Assembly: GCF_011308835.1 (NCBI RefSeq)
Contig: NZ_JAAOHY010000001.1
Location: 1,327,990 to 1,391,989 of the forward strand
DNA from: Paracoccus xiamenensis
GTDB lineage: Bacteria > Pseudomonadota > Alphaproteobacteria > Rhodobacterales > Rhodobacteraceae
DNA length: 64,000 nucleotides
Reading direction: 5' to 3'
In this document: in pieces, positions 9,003 through 19,343 of the stretch
Numbering within the stretch: the first letter of the stretch is position 1
Layout: each line of letters begins with the position of its first letter
The notes under the pieces: generated by a model
What the model saw: the letters and a program-made list of their open reading frames with translations, nothing else
Told to the model about the DNA's origin: nothing
Databases searched by the model: none
Program-made: the position numbers and the translations under genes

Positions 9003-9505
9003 ATCGGCAGCCCCTTCGGTCAGGTCGTGATACATCACCAGCGCATCGACATAGCCAAGGCTGGGATGCAGAAATGCCCCCGGCAGGCGACCAACGACAT
9101 CAAAGCCCGCTTTCTTCCAGGAATGCACGGCATCGTCATTGCTGGCGACGACGAAGTTGAACTGCATGGCGCGAAAGCCCTGCCCGCGCGCCCAGTCCTT
9201 CGCATGGGCGACCAGCGCCGCCGCAACGCCTTGCCCGCGCGCTGCCGTTGCCGTCGCAAAACTGGCATTGGCCACATGCGACGCCCCGCCGGGACGGTTT
9301 CGCCCCACATGGCTGGTGCCGAGCACCACGCCGTCGCGTTCGGCCACGAACACGGTGAAGGGCGACGCAAACCAATCCGCCAGCGCATCCTCGCGGCTGA
9401 TGTCGCGGTCGATGCAATAGGTCTCGCCCGCGCGGTAAACGGGTTCAAGGATGGCCCAGATGGCACCCTGATCGTCAGCCGTCGCGGGACGCAACTCGAC
9501 TGTCA

Positions 9506-9506
<1 letters not shown>
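8994..9506 (-). CDS. GNAT-family N-acetyltransferase lodged between frmA and fghA
   Basis: The 170-residue protein MTVELRPATADDQ has a complete GNAT fold: an N-terminal strand with RPAT, the acetyl-CoA loop ATAARGQGVAAAL (Q/RxxGxG/A type) near residue 100, and the C-terminal WKKAGFDVVGRLPG hallmark. The start ATG overlaps the frmA stop as TGATG, and the gene runs about 11 bases into fghA, so all three are probably translated as one unit. The substrate is unknown; the tight packing suggests it acts on something linked to formaldehyde or one-carbon metabolism (inference). Confidence 0.87.
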
Positions 9507-10633
<1,127 letters not shown>

Positions 10634-10767
10634 CGGCATCTCCTTTGCTTTGAATCATGTTTTGGACAGCAGGGCGCGCGGGTCAACCCATCTCCGGCCC
10701 TGTGGTTCGCCGTTGCCGAACGGGCGGGGCTCTGGCAGGGTTGGCCTGTCTGTTAAAGGGGGGCGCG

Positions 10768-13700
10768 ATGCGCAACGTGGTTTCGGCGGCAATCGCCACG
10801 ATGTTGATGGGGCTGGCCACGATGGCCGGCGCGCAAACTGTCACCCCGCAGGCGCGGCTTCCCTTGCAAGACGGGTTTGACCTGCCCGGTGGCGATCTGG
10901 GGCCGATCTTCAACATCAATCAATCCGCTTGCGTCCAGGCCTGTCTGACCAACGAATCCTGCACGGCGCTGACCTACAACGCCGCCAGCAGGGCCTGCTT
11001 CCCCAAGGCAAACCCGGGCGATCCCATCCCCTTCGGCGGCGCGCTGTCGGGCGAGGTGATTCGCACCGACCCGATCACCGCCGCCCGCGCCCGCGACCGT
11101 GCCGAGGCCGCGAAGGACTGGCTGTACGAAGGCGACCGCAACCGGGCACTGTCGCAAGCCACGGAACTGGGACAGACCTATCCGGGCTATGGCATGCCGG
11201 TCGAGGATCTGCGCAGCTCGGTCGACGCCTGGCGCGGCGCTGACCCGCAGGGCGCGTTGCGTGCGCAGGGCGCAGTCACGGCGCTGACCGATCTTGCCGC
11301 CGATTGGGCGACCCTTTCGGCACTGATGACTGCCGCCGCCAAGGACGCCAACAACTCTAGCGCCCTGCGGCAGGCCGCGCTGGATGCCGCCACCAATGCC
11401 TGGCTGCGCGATCCCGGCAACGGGGCCGGCAATCTGGCGCTGTGGGCGCAAGCGGCAGAGGAGCTCGGCCGGGGCCGCAACGGCCTGCAGGCGCTGCGCG
11501 CCGGACCCGAGGATGCCCCCGCCATCGCCGCGATCATTGACGAATTCGAAGGCCGCTATGGCTTCCGCGTCTCGGATCACATGGTTGCCAGCGACGGACC
11601 CGAGCCGCGGCTTTGCATCTTCTTTTCCGAAAACGTGGCCCGCAACGTCGACCTGCGCCCCTTCGTCGGCCTGCCCGACCCGGCGCTGGGGATCGAGACG
11701 CAGGGCTCGGACCTGTGCATTACCGGCATGGCGCGCGGTCAGGACATTACCGTGACCATGCGCGCGGGCCTGCCTTCTGCTACGGGCGAAAAGCTGCGTC
11801 GCGACGTGGCGACCACGGCCTATATCCCCGACCGCAGCCCTCTCGTGCGCTTTCCCGGCCGGGCCTATGTGCTGCCGGCCTCGGGCGATCTGGGGCTGAC
11901 CATGTCGACGGTCAACACCGCCGAGGTGGCGCTGACCCTTTACCGCATGTCCGACCGCAATCTGGTTGGCGCGCTGCGTGACGACATGTTCGGAATGCCG
12001 CTGGATGGCTGGCGGCAAAGCAGCTTTACCGGCCAGCTGGGCGAAGCGGTCTGGACCGGTTTTGCCACCATCGCCCCGCCTGCAGGCGGCGGCGATCATC
12101 CGGTGAATGCCGAGGTCGCGACCCGGCTGGACCTGCGCGATCAGGCAGGCCCGCTGCTGCCCGGCATCTATGCGCTCAGCGCCGCGGTCCCGAATGCCGA
12201 TCCGGATGTCAGCCCGGCGGCAACGCAATGGTTCATGGTCTCGGATCTGGGCCTGTCCAGCTTTTCGGGCACGGACGGGCTGACGGTCGCCGTGCGCGGC
12301 CTGTCCGATGCCGGCGCACGTCCGGGGATCGAGGTGGCGCTGATTTCGCGCGGGAACGCGGTGCTGGGCACGGCGCTGACCGACGATCAGGGCATCGCGC
12401 GTTTCGATGCCGGGCTGACGCGCGGACGCGATGCCGCAGCGCCTGCGCTGGTGACAGCCACCCGGATGGAGGGCGAGGACGTCGCCGATCTCAGCTTCCT
12501 GTCGCTGACCGACCCGGAATTTGACCTTTCGGATCGCGGGGTCGAGGGCAACCCGCCCGCCCCGCCGGTCGATGTCTTCATGGCACTTGATCGCGGTGCT
12601 TACCGGGCCGGCGAAACGGCACATGCCACCATTCTGGCCCGCGACGGGCTTGCCGGTGCCATTGACGGGCTGCCGATGCAGGCCCGCATCATTCGCCCCG
12701 ACGGCGCAGAGTTTTCCCGTGTCATGCCCGCGCCCGCCGGCGATGGCGGCTATGTGCTGGACTTCGCCATCCCCGCCACCGCCACCCGCGGCGCCTGGCG
12801 CATTGACCTGCGGGTCGAGGAGGACGGCCCTGCGCTCGCCTCTGCCCGGATGCTGGTCGAGGATTTCCTGCCCGAGCGTATCGACTTTGCGCTGGAACTG
12901 GGCGACGCGCCCCTGCCCCCCTCGGGCCGGGTAACGACCGAGATCGCCGCCCGCTGGCTGTTCGGTGCGCCGGCGGCCGATCTGCCGGTCGAGGGCCAGA
13001 TGATCCTCAGCCCGGCGCGCAGCCTGCCGGGCTGGGACGGCTATCAGTTCGGCCGCCATGACGACACCCAGTCGCAAAGCGCCGAGATGCTGGCCGGGCG
13101 CACCGACGCGGACGGCAATTTCACCGCCAATGTCGACCTGCCCGCCACGATGGCCACCGCCACCCGACCATGGACTGCCGAATTGCGGCTGAACGTGCTG
13201 GAAGGCGCAGGTCGCCCGGTCGAGCGTCGCGACGATGCGCTGGTCCTGCCCGCAAAGCTGGCGCTTGGCATCCGGCCAGGATTCGATGGCGGCACCGTAC
13301 CCGAAGGCAGCGACGCCCCTTTCCAGATCGTCGCCCTTGGCCCCGACCTGACCCCGCAGGCGGGCAGCTTCACCTGGGAACTGAACAAGATCGACACCGA
13401 TTATCAGTGGTATGCCATCGACGGCGACTGGCAGTGGGAACCGGTGACAAACCGCAGCAGCGCCGGCTCCGGCAGCATCGAGCTTGCCGCAGGCCAGCCC
13501 ACCACGCTGTCGGTCCCGGTCACCTGGGGCGAGTTCGAGCTGGTGCTGAGGGGCGCCGACGGTTCCGAAAGCTCGGTCCTGTTCGATGCCGGCTGGGGCG
13601 CAGTTTCGGCCTCGCAAGACACGCCCGACCGGCTGCGCGTCACGCTGGATAAGCCCGCCTATCGTCCTGGCGAGACCGCAACCGTCACCTTTGAGGCACC

Positions 13701-16251
13701 CGCCGATGGCGCGGCGCTGATTTCGGTCATATCGAACCGGCTGATCGCGCTGGAAACCGTTGCCACCTCGGCGGGCACCAATAGCGTCGAGCTGCCGGTC
13801 ACCGACGACTGGGGTGCCGGCGTCTATGTCGCGGTCAGCGCCATCCGCCCGGTAGGCACCGACGCCGGCCATGCGCCGGTGCGCGGCCTTGGCCTTGTAC
13901 CCGCCGCCGTCGATCCCGGCGCCAAACTGCTGCAAGCCTCGCTTGAAGCCCCGGCCGAAACCGATCCCCGACAGGACGCGCAGGTTACCTTGCGCGTTGC
14001 GGGGGCCGAGCCGGGCGAGACGGTTCACGCCACCATCTGGGCCGTCGATCAGGGCATCCTGAACCTGACCGGCTATGAGCCACCTTCAGCCAGCGACCAT
14101 TATTTCGGCCAGCGTCGGCTGGGCGTTGGGCTGCGCGATTTGTATGGACGGCTGATCCTCGCCTCGGGCGCAGCCGACGGGGCGATCCGCTCGGGCGGGG
14201 ATGCTTCGGGGCCTGGCACGACCGCGCCACCGCCGACCGAAAAGCTGATGGCCTGGTTCTCGGGTCCGGTCACGCTGGGGGCGGATGGGACCGCCACGGT
14301 CGCCGTGCCGCTGCCCGATTTCAACGGCGAGGTGCGGCTGATCGCGCTTGCCTGGTCGAAAACCGGGGTCGGTCAGGCCGATATGACCATGCTTGTGCGC
14401 GACCCGGTGGTGATGACCGTCACCGCGCCGCCCTTCCTCGCGCCCGGCGATCAGGCGCGGGCGGAAATCGCGCTGACCCATGTCTCCGGCCCCGCCGGAG
14501 ATGTCGGCCTCAGCGTGGCGCCCGAAGGTGGTACGGTGACGCTGGCCACGGCGGACCTGCCCGCCTCGGTTCCGCTGGCCGAGGGAGAGCGCAAGCCGCT
14601 GACGCTGCTGGTGACTGCGCCCCAGACCGAAGGCGCGGCGGGGCTGCGGGTCGCGGCCACCCTGCCCGATGGCCGCACGGTCACAAAGGATCTGCAAATC
14701 CCGGTGCTGCGGCTGGATCAGCCGGTCACCCGCGCGCTGCGGATGACGCTGGAACCGGGTGCCTCGGTCACGCCGGATCTTGCTGCCCTTGGCGCCTTCG
14801 CGCCGGGGTCGGGGCGGCTGACAATGTCGGTGGGCGCCTATGCGCTGCTGGATATTCCCGCCGCGCTGACGCTGCTGCGCGATTTCGACTATGGCTGCAC
14901 CGAACAGATCACCTCGGCCGCCATGCCGCAGCTTTACGCCGCCGGGCTGATGCCCGAGGACGCACCGACTTTGCCCGGCGATCCGCCCCGCACCATCGAG
15001 TCCGCGATCACCCAGATCCTGACCCGCCAGACCCCCGAAGGCGGTTTCGGATTGTGGAGCGCGCAGGGCGCCGAGCCCTGGCTGAACGCCTATGTCACCG
15101 ACTTCCTGTCGCGGGCGCGCCAGTCCGGCCATGCGGTGCCAGAGACGAATTTCCGCCGCGCGCTGACCAGCCTGCAAAACTACCTCAACGCGTCGTCGGA
15201 TCCGCAATACGCCTCGGCGGATGAGGCCGCGGCCATGGCCTATTCGGCCTATGTGCTGGCGCGCGAACGTTCGGCGGTGGTCAGCGACCTGCGCTATTAC
15301 GCCGATATGGGCAGCGAAAGCTTTGCCACCCCGATGGCGGCGGCGCAGCTGGGTGCCGCCCTTGCCTTCCTGGGTGATCAGCCCCGCGCCGACCGCATGT
15401 TCGGCCGCGCTGTCACGCTGATTGTCGCCCAGGCCGATCCGCAGGGCCTCCGCCGCGACTTCGGCACCTCCTTGCGCGACCGCGCCGCCGTGCTGGCGCT
15501 GGCGGCCGAGGCCGGATCGCAGCGGGTCGACCGCGACACCCTCGCCGCCGCCATCGCCCGCGACATCGCCAGCCGCAGCTATGGCCTGTCCACTCAGGAA
15601 GCGCTGTGGACGGTCATGGCCGGTCAGGCGCTGGTATCGGGCAGCGATCCGGCTCAAGGCGTGACCTTGGGCGGCGCGCCGCTGCCCGGACCGGTCGCCG
15701 ATCTGGGCGACGCCGCCACGCCCATCGCGCAGCCGCTTGGAAATTCCAGCGGCAGTCCTGTCGATGTCACTCTGTCCGTCACGGCCATCCCGACTGATCC
15801 CGTCGCGGCCGGCGGCACCGCCTATCAGATCACCCGGCGCTATTTCACGCCGGAAGGCCAACCGGTCGATCCGTCGCTGGTCGCGCAAGGGCAGCGCATG
15901 GTCGCAGTGCTGGAGGTGACGGCCTTCAACGAGGGGCAGGATGGCCGCCTGATCATCACCGATCCGCTGCCCGCGGGGTTCGAGATCGACAACCCGAACC
16001 TGATCGCTGCGGGCGAACTGTCGGGCCTCGACTGGCTGCAAGGCGACACCCAGACCGAAATGACCGAGTTCCGCAGCGACCGCTTCGCGGCCTCGGTCGA
16101 ATTCGGCGGCGAGGGCACGCTGCAACTGGCTTACCGGTTGCGGGCGGTGACGCCGGGCAGCTTCCACCACCCGGCAGCTTCGGTCGCCGACTTCTACCGT
16201 GCCGAACGGCGCGGCTGGACCGAGAGCGGTGTCGTCATCGTCGCGCCCTGA
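10768..16251 (+). CDS. yfhM: Periplasmic bacterial alpha-2-macroglobulin with N-terminal PAN-like domain
   Basis: The 1827-residue protein has a signal peptide (MRNVVSAAIATMLMG, cut near GAQ), then a small cysteine-rich PAN/apple-like domain at about residues 35-90 (cysteines 55, 59, 66, 77), MG-type beta domains, and a thioester domain with CTEQ at 1377-1380, matching the CxEQ thioester motif. Bacterial alpha-2-macroglobulins trap proteases in the periplasm and act with PBP1C, encoded directly downstream here. The E. coli protein is a lipoprotein, but no lipobox cysteine is seen here, so this one is probably soluble. The start follows AAAGGGGGG. The gene diverges from the formaldehyde operon. 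Confidence 0.92.
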   Translation: MRNVVSAAIATMLMGLATMAGAQTVTPQARLPLQDGFDLPGGDLGPIFNINQSACVQACLTNESCTALTYNAASRACFPKANPGDPIPFGGALSGEVIRTDPITAARARDRAEAAKDWLYEGDRNRALSQATELGQTYPGYGMPVEDLRSSVDAWRGADPQGALRAQGAVTALTDLAADWATLSALMTAAAKDANNSSALRQAALDAATNAWLRDPGNGAGNLALWAQAAEELGRGRNGLQALRAGPEDAPAIAAIIDEFEGRYGFRVSDHMVASDGPEPRLCIFFSENVARNVDLRPFVGLPDPALGIETQGSDLCITGMARGQDITVTMRAGLPSATGEKLRRDVATTAYIPDRSPLVRFPGRAYVLPASGDLGLTMSTVNTAEVALTLYRMSDRNLVGALRDDMFGMPLDGWRQSSFTGQLGEAVWTGFATIAPPAGGGDHPVNAEVATRLDLRDQAGPLLPGIYALSAAVPNADPDVSPAATQWFMVSDLGLSSFSGTDGLTVAVRGLSDAGARPGIEVALISRGNAVLGTALTDDQGIARFDAGLTRGRDAAAPALVTATRMEGEDVADLSFLSLTDPEFDLSDRGVEGNPPAPPVDVFMALDRGAYRAGETAHATILARDGLAGAIDGLPMQARIIRPDGAEFSRVMPAPAGDGGYVLDFAIPATATRGAWRIDLRVEEDGPALASARMLVEDFLPERIDFALELGDAPLPPSGRVTTEIAARWLFGAPAADLPVEGQMILSPARSLPGWDGYQFGRHDDTQSQSAEMLAGRTDADGNFTANVDLPATMATATRPWTAELRLNVLEGAGRPVERRDDALVLPAKLALGIRPGFDGGTVPEGSDAPFQIVALGPDLTPQAGSFTWELNKIDTDYQWYAIDGDWQWEPVTNRSSAGSGSIELAAGQPTTLSVPVTWGEFELVLRGADGSESSVLFDAGWGAVSASQDTPDRLRVTLDKPAYRPGETATVTFEAPADGAALISVISNRLIALETVATSAGTNSVELPVTDDWGAGVYVAVSAIRPVGTDAGHAPVRGLGLVPAAVDPGAKLLQASLEAPAETDPRQDAQVTLRVAGAEPGETVHATIWAVDQGILNLTGYEPPSASDHYFGQRRLGVGLRDLYGRLILASGAADGAIRSGGDASGPGTTAPPPTEKLMAWFSGPVTLGADGTATVAVPLPDFNGEVRLIALAWSKTGVGQADMTMLVRDPVVMTVTAPPFLAPGDQARAEIALTHVSGPAGDVGLSVAPEGGTVTLATADLPASVPLAEGERKPLTLLVTAPQTEGAAGLRVAATLPDGRTVTKDLQIPVLRLDQPVTRALRMTLEPGASVTPDLAALGAFAPGSGRLTMSVGAYALLDIPAALTLLRDFDYGCTEQITSAAMPQLYAAGLMPEDAPTLPGDPPRTIESAITQILTRQTPEGGFGLWSAQGAEPWLNAYVTDFLSRARQSGHAVPETNFRRALTSLQNYLNASSDPQYASADEAAAMAYSAYVLARERSAVVSDLRYYADMGSESFATPMAAAQLGAALAFLGDQPRADRMFGRAVTLIVAQADPQGLRRDFGTSLRDRAAVLALAAEAGSQRVDRDTLAAAIARDIASRSYGLSTQEALWTVMAGQALVSGSDPAQGVTLGGAPLPGPVADLGDAATPIAQPLGNSSGSPVDVTLSVTAIPTDPVAAGGTAYQITRRYFTPEGQPVDPSLVAQGQRMVAVLEVTAFNEGQDGRLIITDPLPAGFEIDNPNLIAAGELSGLDWLQGDTQTEMTEFRSDRFAASVEFGGEGTLQLAYRLRAVTPGSFHHPAASVADFYRAERRGWTESGVVIVAP

Positions 16252-18355
16252 TCCTGCCCGCAAGGCAGGCCGCCGGCTGATCGCGCTTGCCGCGGCACTT
16301 GGCCTGCTGGCGGCCGCGGCGGATCTGGGCCGCGACGCCTTTGGGCTCTGGCTGGACGCGACACCGTTGCCGCCTTTGGCGGTGCCGACCGGAACCGAGG
16401 TTCTGGCCCGCGATGGCAGCCTGCTGCGTGCCTTTCAGGTGGGCGACGGGTTATGGCGTCTTTCGCCGCCTGCCGATGGCGTCGATCCGCGCTTTCTGCA
16501 GATGCTGGTCGCTTGGGAGGACCGCCGATTTTCCGATCACGACGGGGTGGACCGCCGCGCCGTGATCCGCGCCGCCGCTCAGGCAGTCTGGAACCGGCGG
16601 ATCGTGTCGGGGGCCTCGACCCTGTCGATGCAAACGGCGCGGCTTTTGGAACGCGGGCCCACCGCCGACTGGGGCGCCAAGCTGCGCCAGGCCCGGCTGG
16701 CCATGGCGCTGGAACGGCGCATCGGCAAGGACGGGATCATGACGCTGTATCTGCGTCTGGCCCCTTACGGCGGCAACACCGAAGGGGTGCGGGCGGCTGC
16801 GCTGATGTGGTTCGGCAAGGAACCGACCCGCCTGACCCCGGCGGAATCGGCGCTGCTGGTGGCCCTGCCTCAGGCGCCCGAGCTGCGCCGCCCGGACATC
16901 CCGGCCCGGCGCGAAGCCGCCCGCGTCGCCCGCGACCGCGTCATCGACCGTGCGCAGGCGGTGGGCATCCTTGACGCTCAGGCCGCCGATCTGGCCCGCG
17001 CCACGCCGCTGCCCACCGCACGCCGCGCTTTCCCGGCCCATGCGGCCCTGCTGGCCGAACGGCTGCGGCGGGAACATCCCGGTGCGGCCCGGATCGAAAC
17101 CACCATCGACCCACATCTGCAACGCGCCGCCGAAACACTGGTCGCCCGCGCCACCGCCGGCCAGTCCGAACGCGTCTCGACCGCCGCCCTGCTGGCAGAC
17201 CATACCACCGGCGAAATCCTCGCCTCGGTCGGGACGGCTGATTTCGGCGCCACTCCGCGGGCCGGCTTCGTCGACATGACCCGCGCGCTGCGCTCGCCCG
17301 GGTCGACGCTGAAACCCTTCGTCTATGCATTGGGCTTCGATGACGGGCTGATCCATCCCGACACCCTGATCGAGGACCGCCCCGCCGTCTTCGGTCGCTG
17401 GCAGCCGGAAAACTTCGACCGCCGGTTCCGCGGCACCGTCACCATCCGAGAGGCGCTGCGCCAATCGCTGAACGTCCCCGTCGTCCGCGTGGCCGAGGCA
17501 CTTGGCCCGGCCCGCGTCATGGCCGGGCTGCGCCGGGCCGGAATGCGCGTCGAAGCCCAGGGCGCGACGCCCGGCCTCGCAGTGGTGCTGGGCGGGGCGG
17601 GCGTGTCCTTGCACGATCTGGTCGCAGGCTATGCGGCGCTGGCGCAAGGCGGCCGCGCGGTGCTGCTGCACGACACGCCACTGCAGGTGCAGCCCCCGCA
17701 GCCCGCCCGCCTGATCAGCGCAGCCTCCGCCTGGCAGGTGGCAGACATCTTGGCGCAGATCCCTGCGCCCGAGGGGCGCAGTCCCGGCCGTATCGCCTAT
17801 AAGACCGGCACCAGCTATGGCCATCGCGACGCGTTGTCGGTGGGCTTCGACGGGCAATTCGTGGCCGGCGTCTGGCTGGGCAGACCAGACGGCACGCCGG
17901 TACCGGGTGCATTCGGCGGCCAGGTCGCCGCCCCCTTGCTGTTCGACCTGTTCGACGCGCTCGGACCTCGTGACCGACCGCTGCCCCCGCCACCGCCCGA
18001 AACCGTGATCGCCGCCAACCCGCAGTTGCCGCCACCACTGCGCCGATTTACCCCGAAGGGCAGCGCCAGCCCTGCCCCCGCGCGACCCGGAGCCCCCATC
18101 ACCGCGCCCGAGGATCCGCTGGTCATCGTCTTCCCCCCCGACGGTGCCGAACTGGAACTCGCCGGCTCCACCATCCCCGTACGGCTGCGCGGCGGCGTGC
18201 CGCCTTATACCTGGTTGCTGAACGGCGCCCCGGCGGTGATCGCCACCCGCGACCCAGTGACGCGGCTGACCAGCAGCCCCGGCATGTCCGAACTGTCGGT
18301 CACCGACGCCGCCGGCACCACCCGGCGCGCCCGTCTGCGCATGATCCTGCCGTGA
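16229..18355 (+). CDS. pbpC: Penicillin-binding protein 1C, bifunctional glycosyltransferase/transpeptidase
   Basis: The about 708-residue protein has one N-terminal membrane anchor (LIALAAALGLLAAAA), a GT51 glycosyltransferase domain with the catalytic glutamate in AWEDRRFSDHDG, and a transpeptidase domain with SPGSTLKPF (SxxK), RQSLNVP (SxN) and YKTGTS (KTG). A C-terminal BiPBP-type beta domain follows a proline-rich linker. It polymerises and crosslinks peptidoglycan and is classically paired with the alpha-2-macroglobulin gene. It overlaps that gene by about 20 bases with a GTG start; a second GTG ten codons earlier (16199) is possible. Start certainty is low, family certainty high. Confidence 0.92.
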   Translation: MSSSSRPDPARKAGRRLIALAAALGLLAAAADLGRDAFGLWLDATPLPPLAVPTGTEVLARDGSLLRAFQVGDGLWRLSPPADGVDPRFLQMLVAWEDRRFSDHDGVDRRAVIRAAAQAVWNRRIVSGASTLSMQTARLLERGPTADWGAKLRQARLAMALERRIGKDGIMTLYLRLAPYGGNTEGVRAAALMWFGKEPTRLTPAESALLVALPQAPELRRPDIPARREAARVARDRVIDRAQAVGILDAQAADLARATPLPTARRAFPAHAALLAERLRREHPGAARIETTIDPHLQRAAETLVARATAGQSERVSTAALLADHTTGEILASVGTADFGATPRAGFVDMTRALRSPGSTLKPFVYALGFDDGLIHPDTLIEDRPAVFGRWQPENFDRRFRGTVTIREALRQSLNVPVVRVAEALGPARVMAGLRRAGMRVEAQGATPGLAVVLGGAGVSLHDLVAGYAALAQGGRAVLLHDTPLQVQPPQPARLISAASAWQVADILAQIPAPEGRSPGRIAYKTGTSYGHRDALSVGFDGQFVAGVWLGRPDGTPVPGAFGGQVAAPLLFDLFDALGPRDRPLPPPPPETVIAANPQLPPPLRRFTPKGSASPAPARPGAPITAPEDPLVIVFPPDGAELELAGSTIPVRLRGGVPPYTWLLNGAPAVIATRDPVTRLTSSPGMSELSVTDAAGTTRRARLRMILP

Positions 18356-18475
18356 ACCCGTCAAATCCCCGTGAAAACCTCAAATCCGACAGAAAAAGTT
18401 TGACTACCCCGTCGCGATCTGATGAAACAGGAATGCCCTACTAAAACACTTCCTGTCCCCGAGGATGCAGCAGCC

Positions 18476-18721
18476 ATGATCGTCTGCCACTGCAATCAAA
18501 TCACTGATCGCGACATTCGTGCCGCTGTTGGCTGGATGCGCGCCTCGGACCCTGATACCATTGTCACGCCGGGCAAGGTTTACCATGCTCTGGGCAAGCG
18601 CGCCGATTGTGGCGGCTGCATGAAGCTGTTCGTCTCTGAAATGCGGGCCGCCGACGGCTTTGCGGTCAGCGACGGGCAGAAATTGCCGCCGATCCTGACC
18701 GGGCTGCGCAACAAGGCATAG
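18476..18721 (+). CDS. bfd: Bacterioferritin-associated ferredoxin-like [2Fe-2S] protein
   Basis: The 81-residue protein starts MIVCHCNQITDRD and holds four cysteines (C4, C6, C45, C48) in the CxC...CxxC pattern of the BFD-like [2Fe-2S] domain. Bfd donates electrons to bacterioferritin to release stored iron, and bfr follows 21 bases downstream. An in-frame ATG 18 codons upstream exists, but the family begins at MIVCHC and GAGG lies upstream of the chosen start. The upstream region contains TTGACT at 18400-18405 but no convincing -10 box. Confidence 0.9.
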   Translation: MIVCHCNQITDRDIRAAVGWMRASDPDTIVTPGKVYHALGKRADCGGCMKLFVSEMRAADGFAVSDGQKLPPILTGLRNKA

Positions 18722-18742
18722 GGAGACAGGAAAGGAAGAAGA

Positions 18743-19228
18743 ATGAAGGGCGACGCGAAGGTCATTGAATACCTCAACGCAGCATTACGTTCAGAACTGA
18801 CCGCAGTCAGCCAATACTGGCTGCATTATCGTTTGCAGGAAGACTGGGGCTACGGTCGCATCGCCGACAAGTCCCGCGCCGAATCGATCGAGGAAATGAA
18901 CCACGCCGACCGGCTGATCCAGCGGATCATCTTCCTTGAAGGCCACCCGAACCTGCAAAAGCTCGACCCGCTGCGGATCGGGCAGGATATCAAGGAAACG
19001 CTGGAATCCGACCTCGCCGGCGAACATGACGCCCGCACGCTTTACATCGAGGCGCGCGACCATTGTGAAAAAGTCGGCGACTATGTCAGCAAGATGCTGT
19101 TCGAAGACCTGATCTCGGACGAGGAAGGCCATATCGATTTCCTCGAAACCCAGATCGAGCTTTACGACACCATCGGCGCGCAGAACTATGGCCTGCTGAA
19201 CGCCAAGCCGGCCGACGAAGCCGAGTAA
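18743..19228 (+). CDS. bfr: Bacterioferritin
   Basis: The 161-residue iron-storage protein forms 24-subunit shells. All di-iron ferroxidase ligands are in place: E18, E51, H54, E94, E127 and H130. The heme-binding methionine M52 is present in EEMNHAD, so this is a true heme bacterioferritin and not a heme-free ferritin. The gene follows bfd at close spacing and ends before a strong hairpin terminator. A GGAAAGGAAGAAG stretch gives the ribosome site. Confidence 0.97.
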   Translation: MKGDAKVIEYLNAALRSELTAVSQYWLHYRLQEDWGYGRIADKSRAESIEEMNHADRLIQRIIFLEGHPNLQKLDPLRIGQDIKETLESDLAGEHDARTLYIEARDHCEKVGDYVSKMLFEDLISDEEGHIDFLETQIELYDTIGAQNYGLLNAKPADEAE

Positions 19229-19246
19229 GCCCCCTGACAGCAAAAG

Positions 19247-19275
19247 AAAGGCGCCGCTCTCGCGACGCCTTTTTT
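19247..19275 (+). terminator. Rho-independent terminator after bfr
   Basis: AAAGGCG pairs with CGCCTTT, with an inner CGC/GCG pair closed by TCTC and one C/A mismatch. The T-run completes a classic terminator 18 bases after the bfr stop. Confidence 0.85.
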
Positions 19276-19343
19276 CATTCTGGCCCCAGTATCCCGGGGT
19301 GAATTGGCCGCAAGGCCAAGAGGGGCAGCGCCCCTGCCCGCCT

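Noticed and set aside
10753..14028. A 1091-codon open frame on the minus strand opposite the alpha-2-macroglobulin gene
   Set aside because: It is an antisense shadow produced by high GC content; composition is low complexity (Arg/Gly/Ala/Gln) and the plus-strand gene has clear family motifs.
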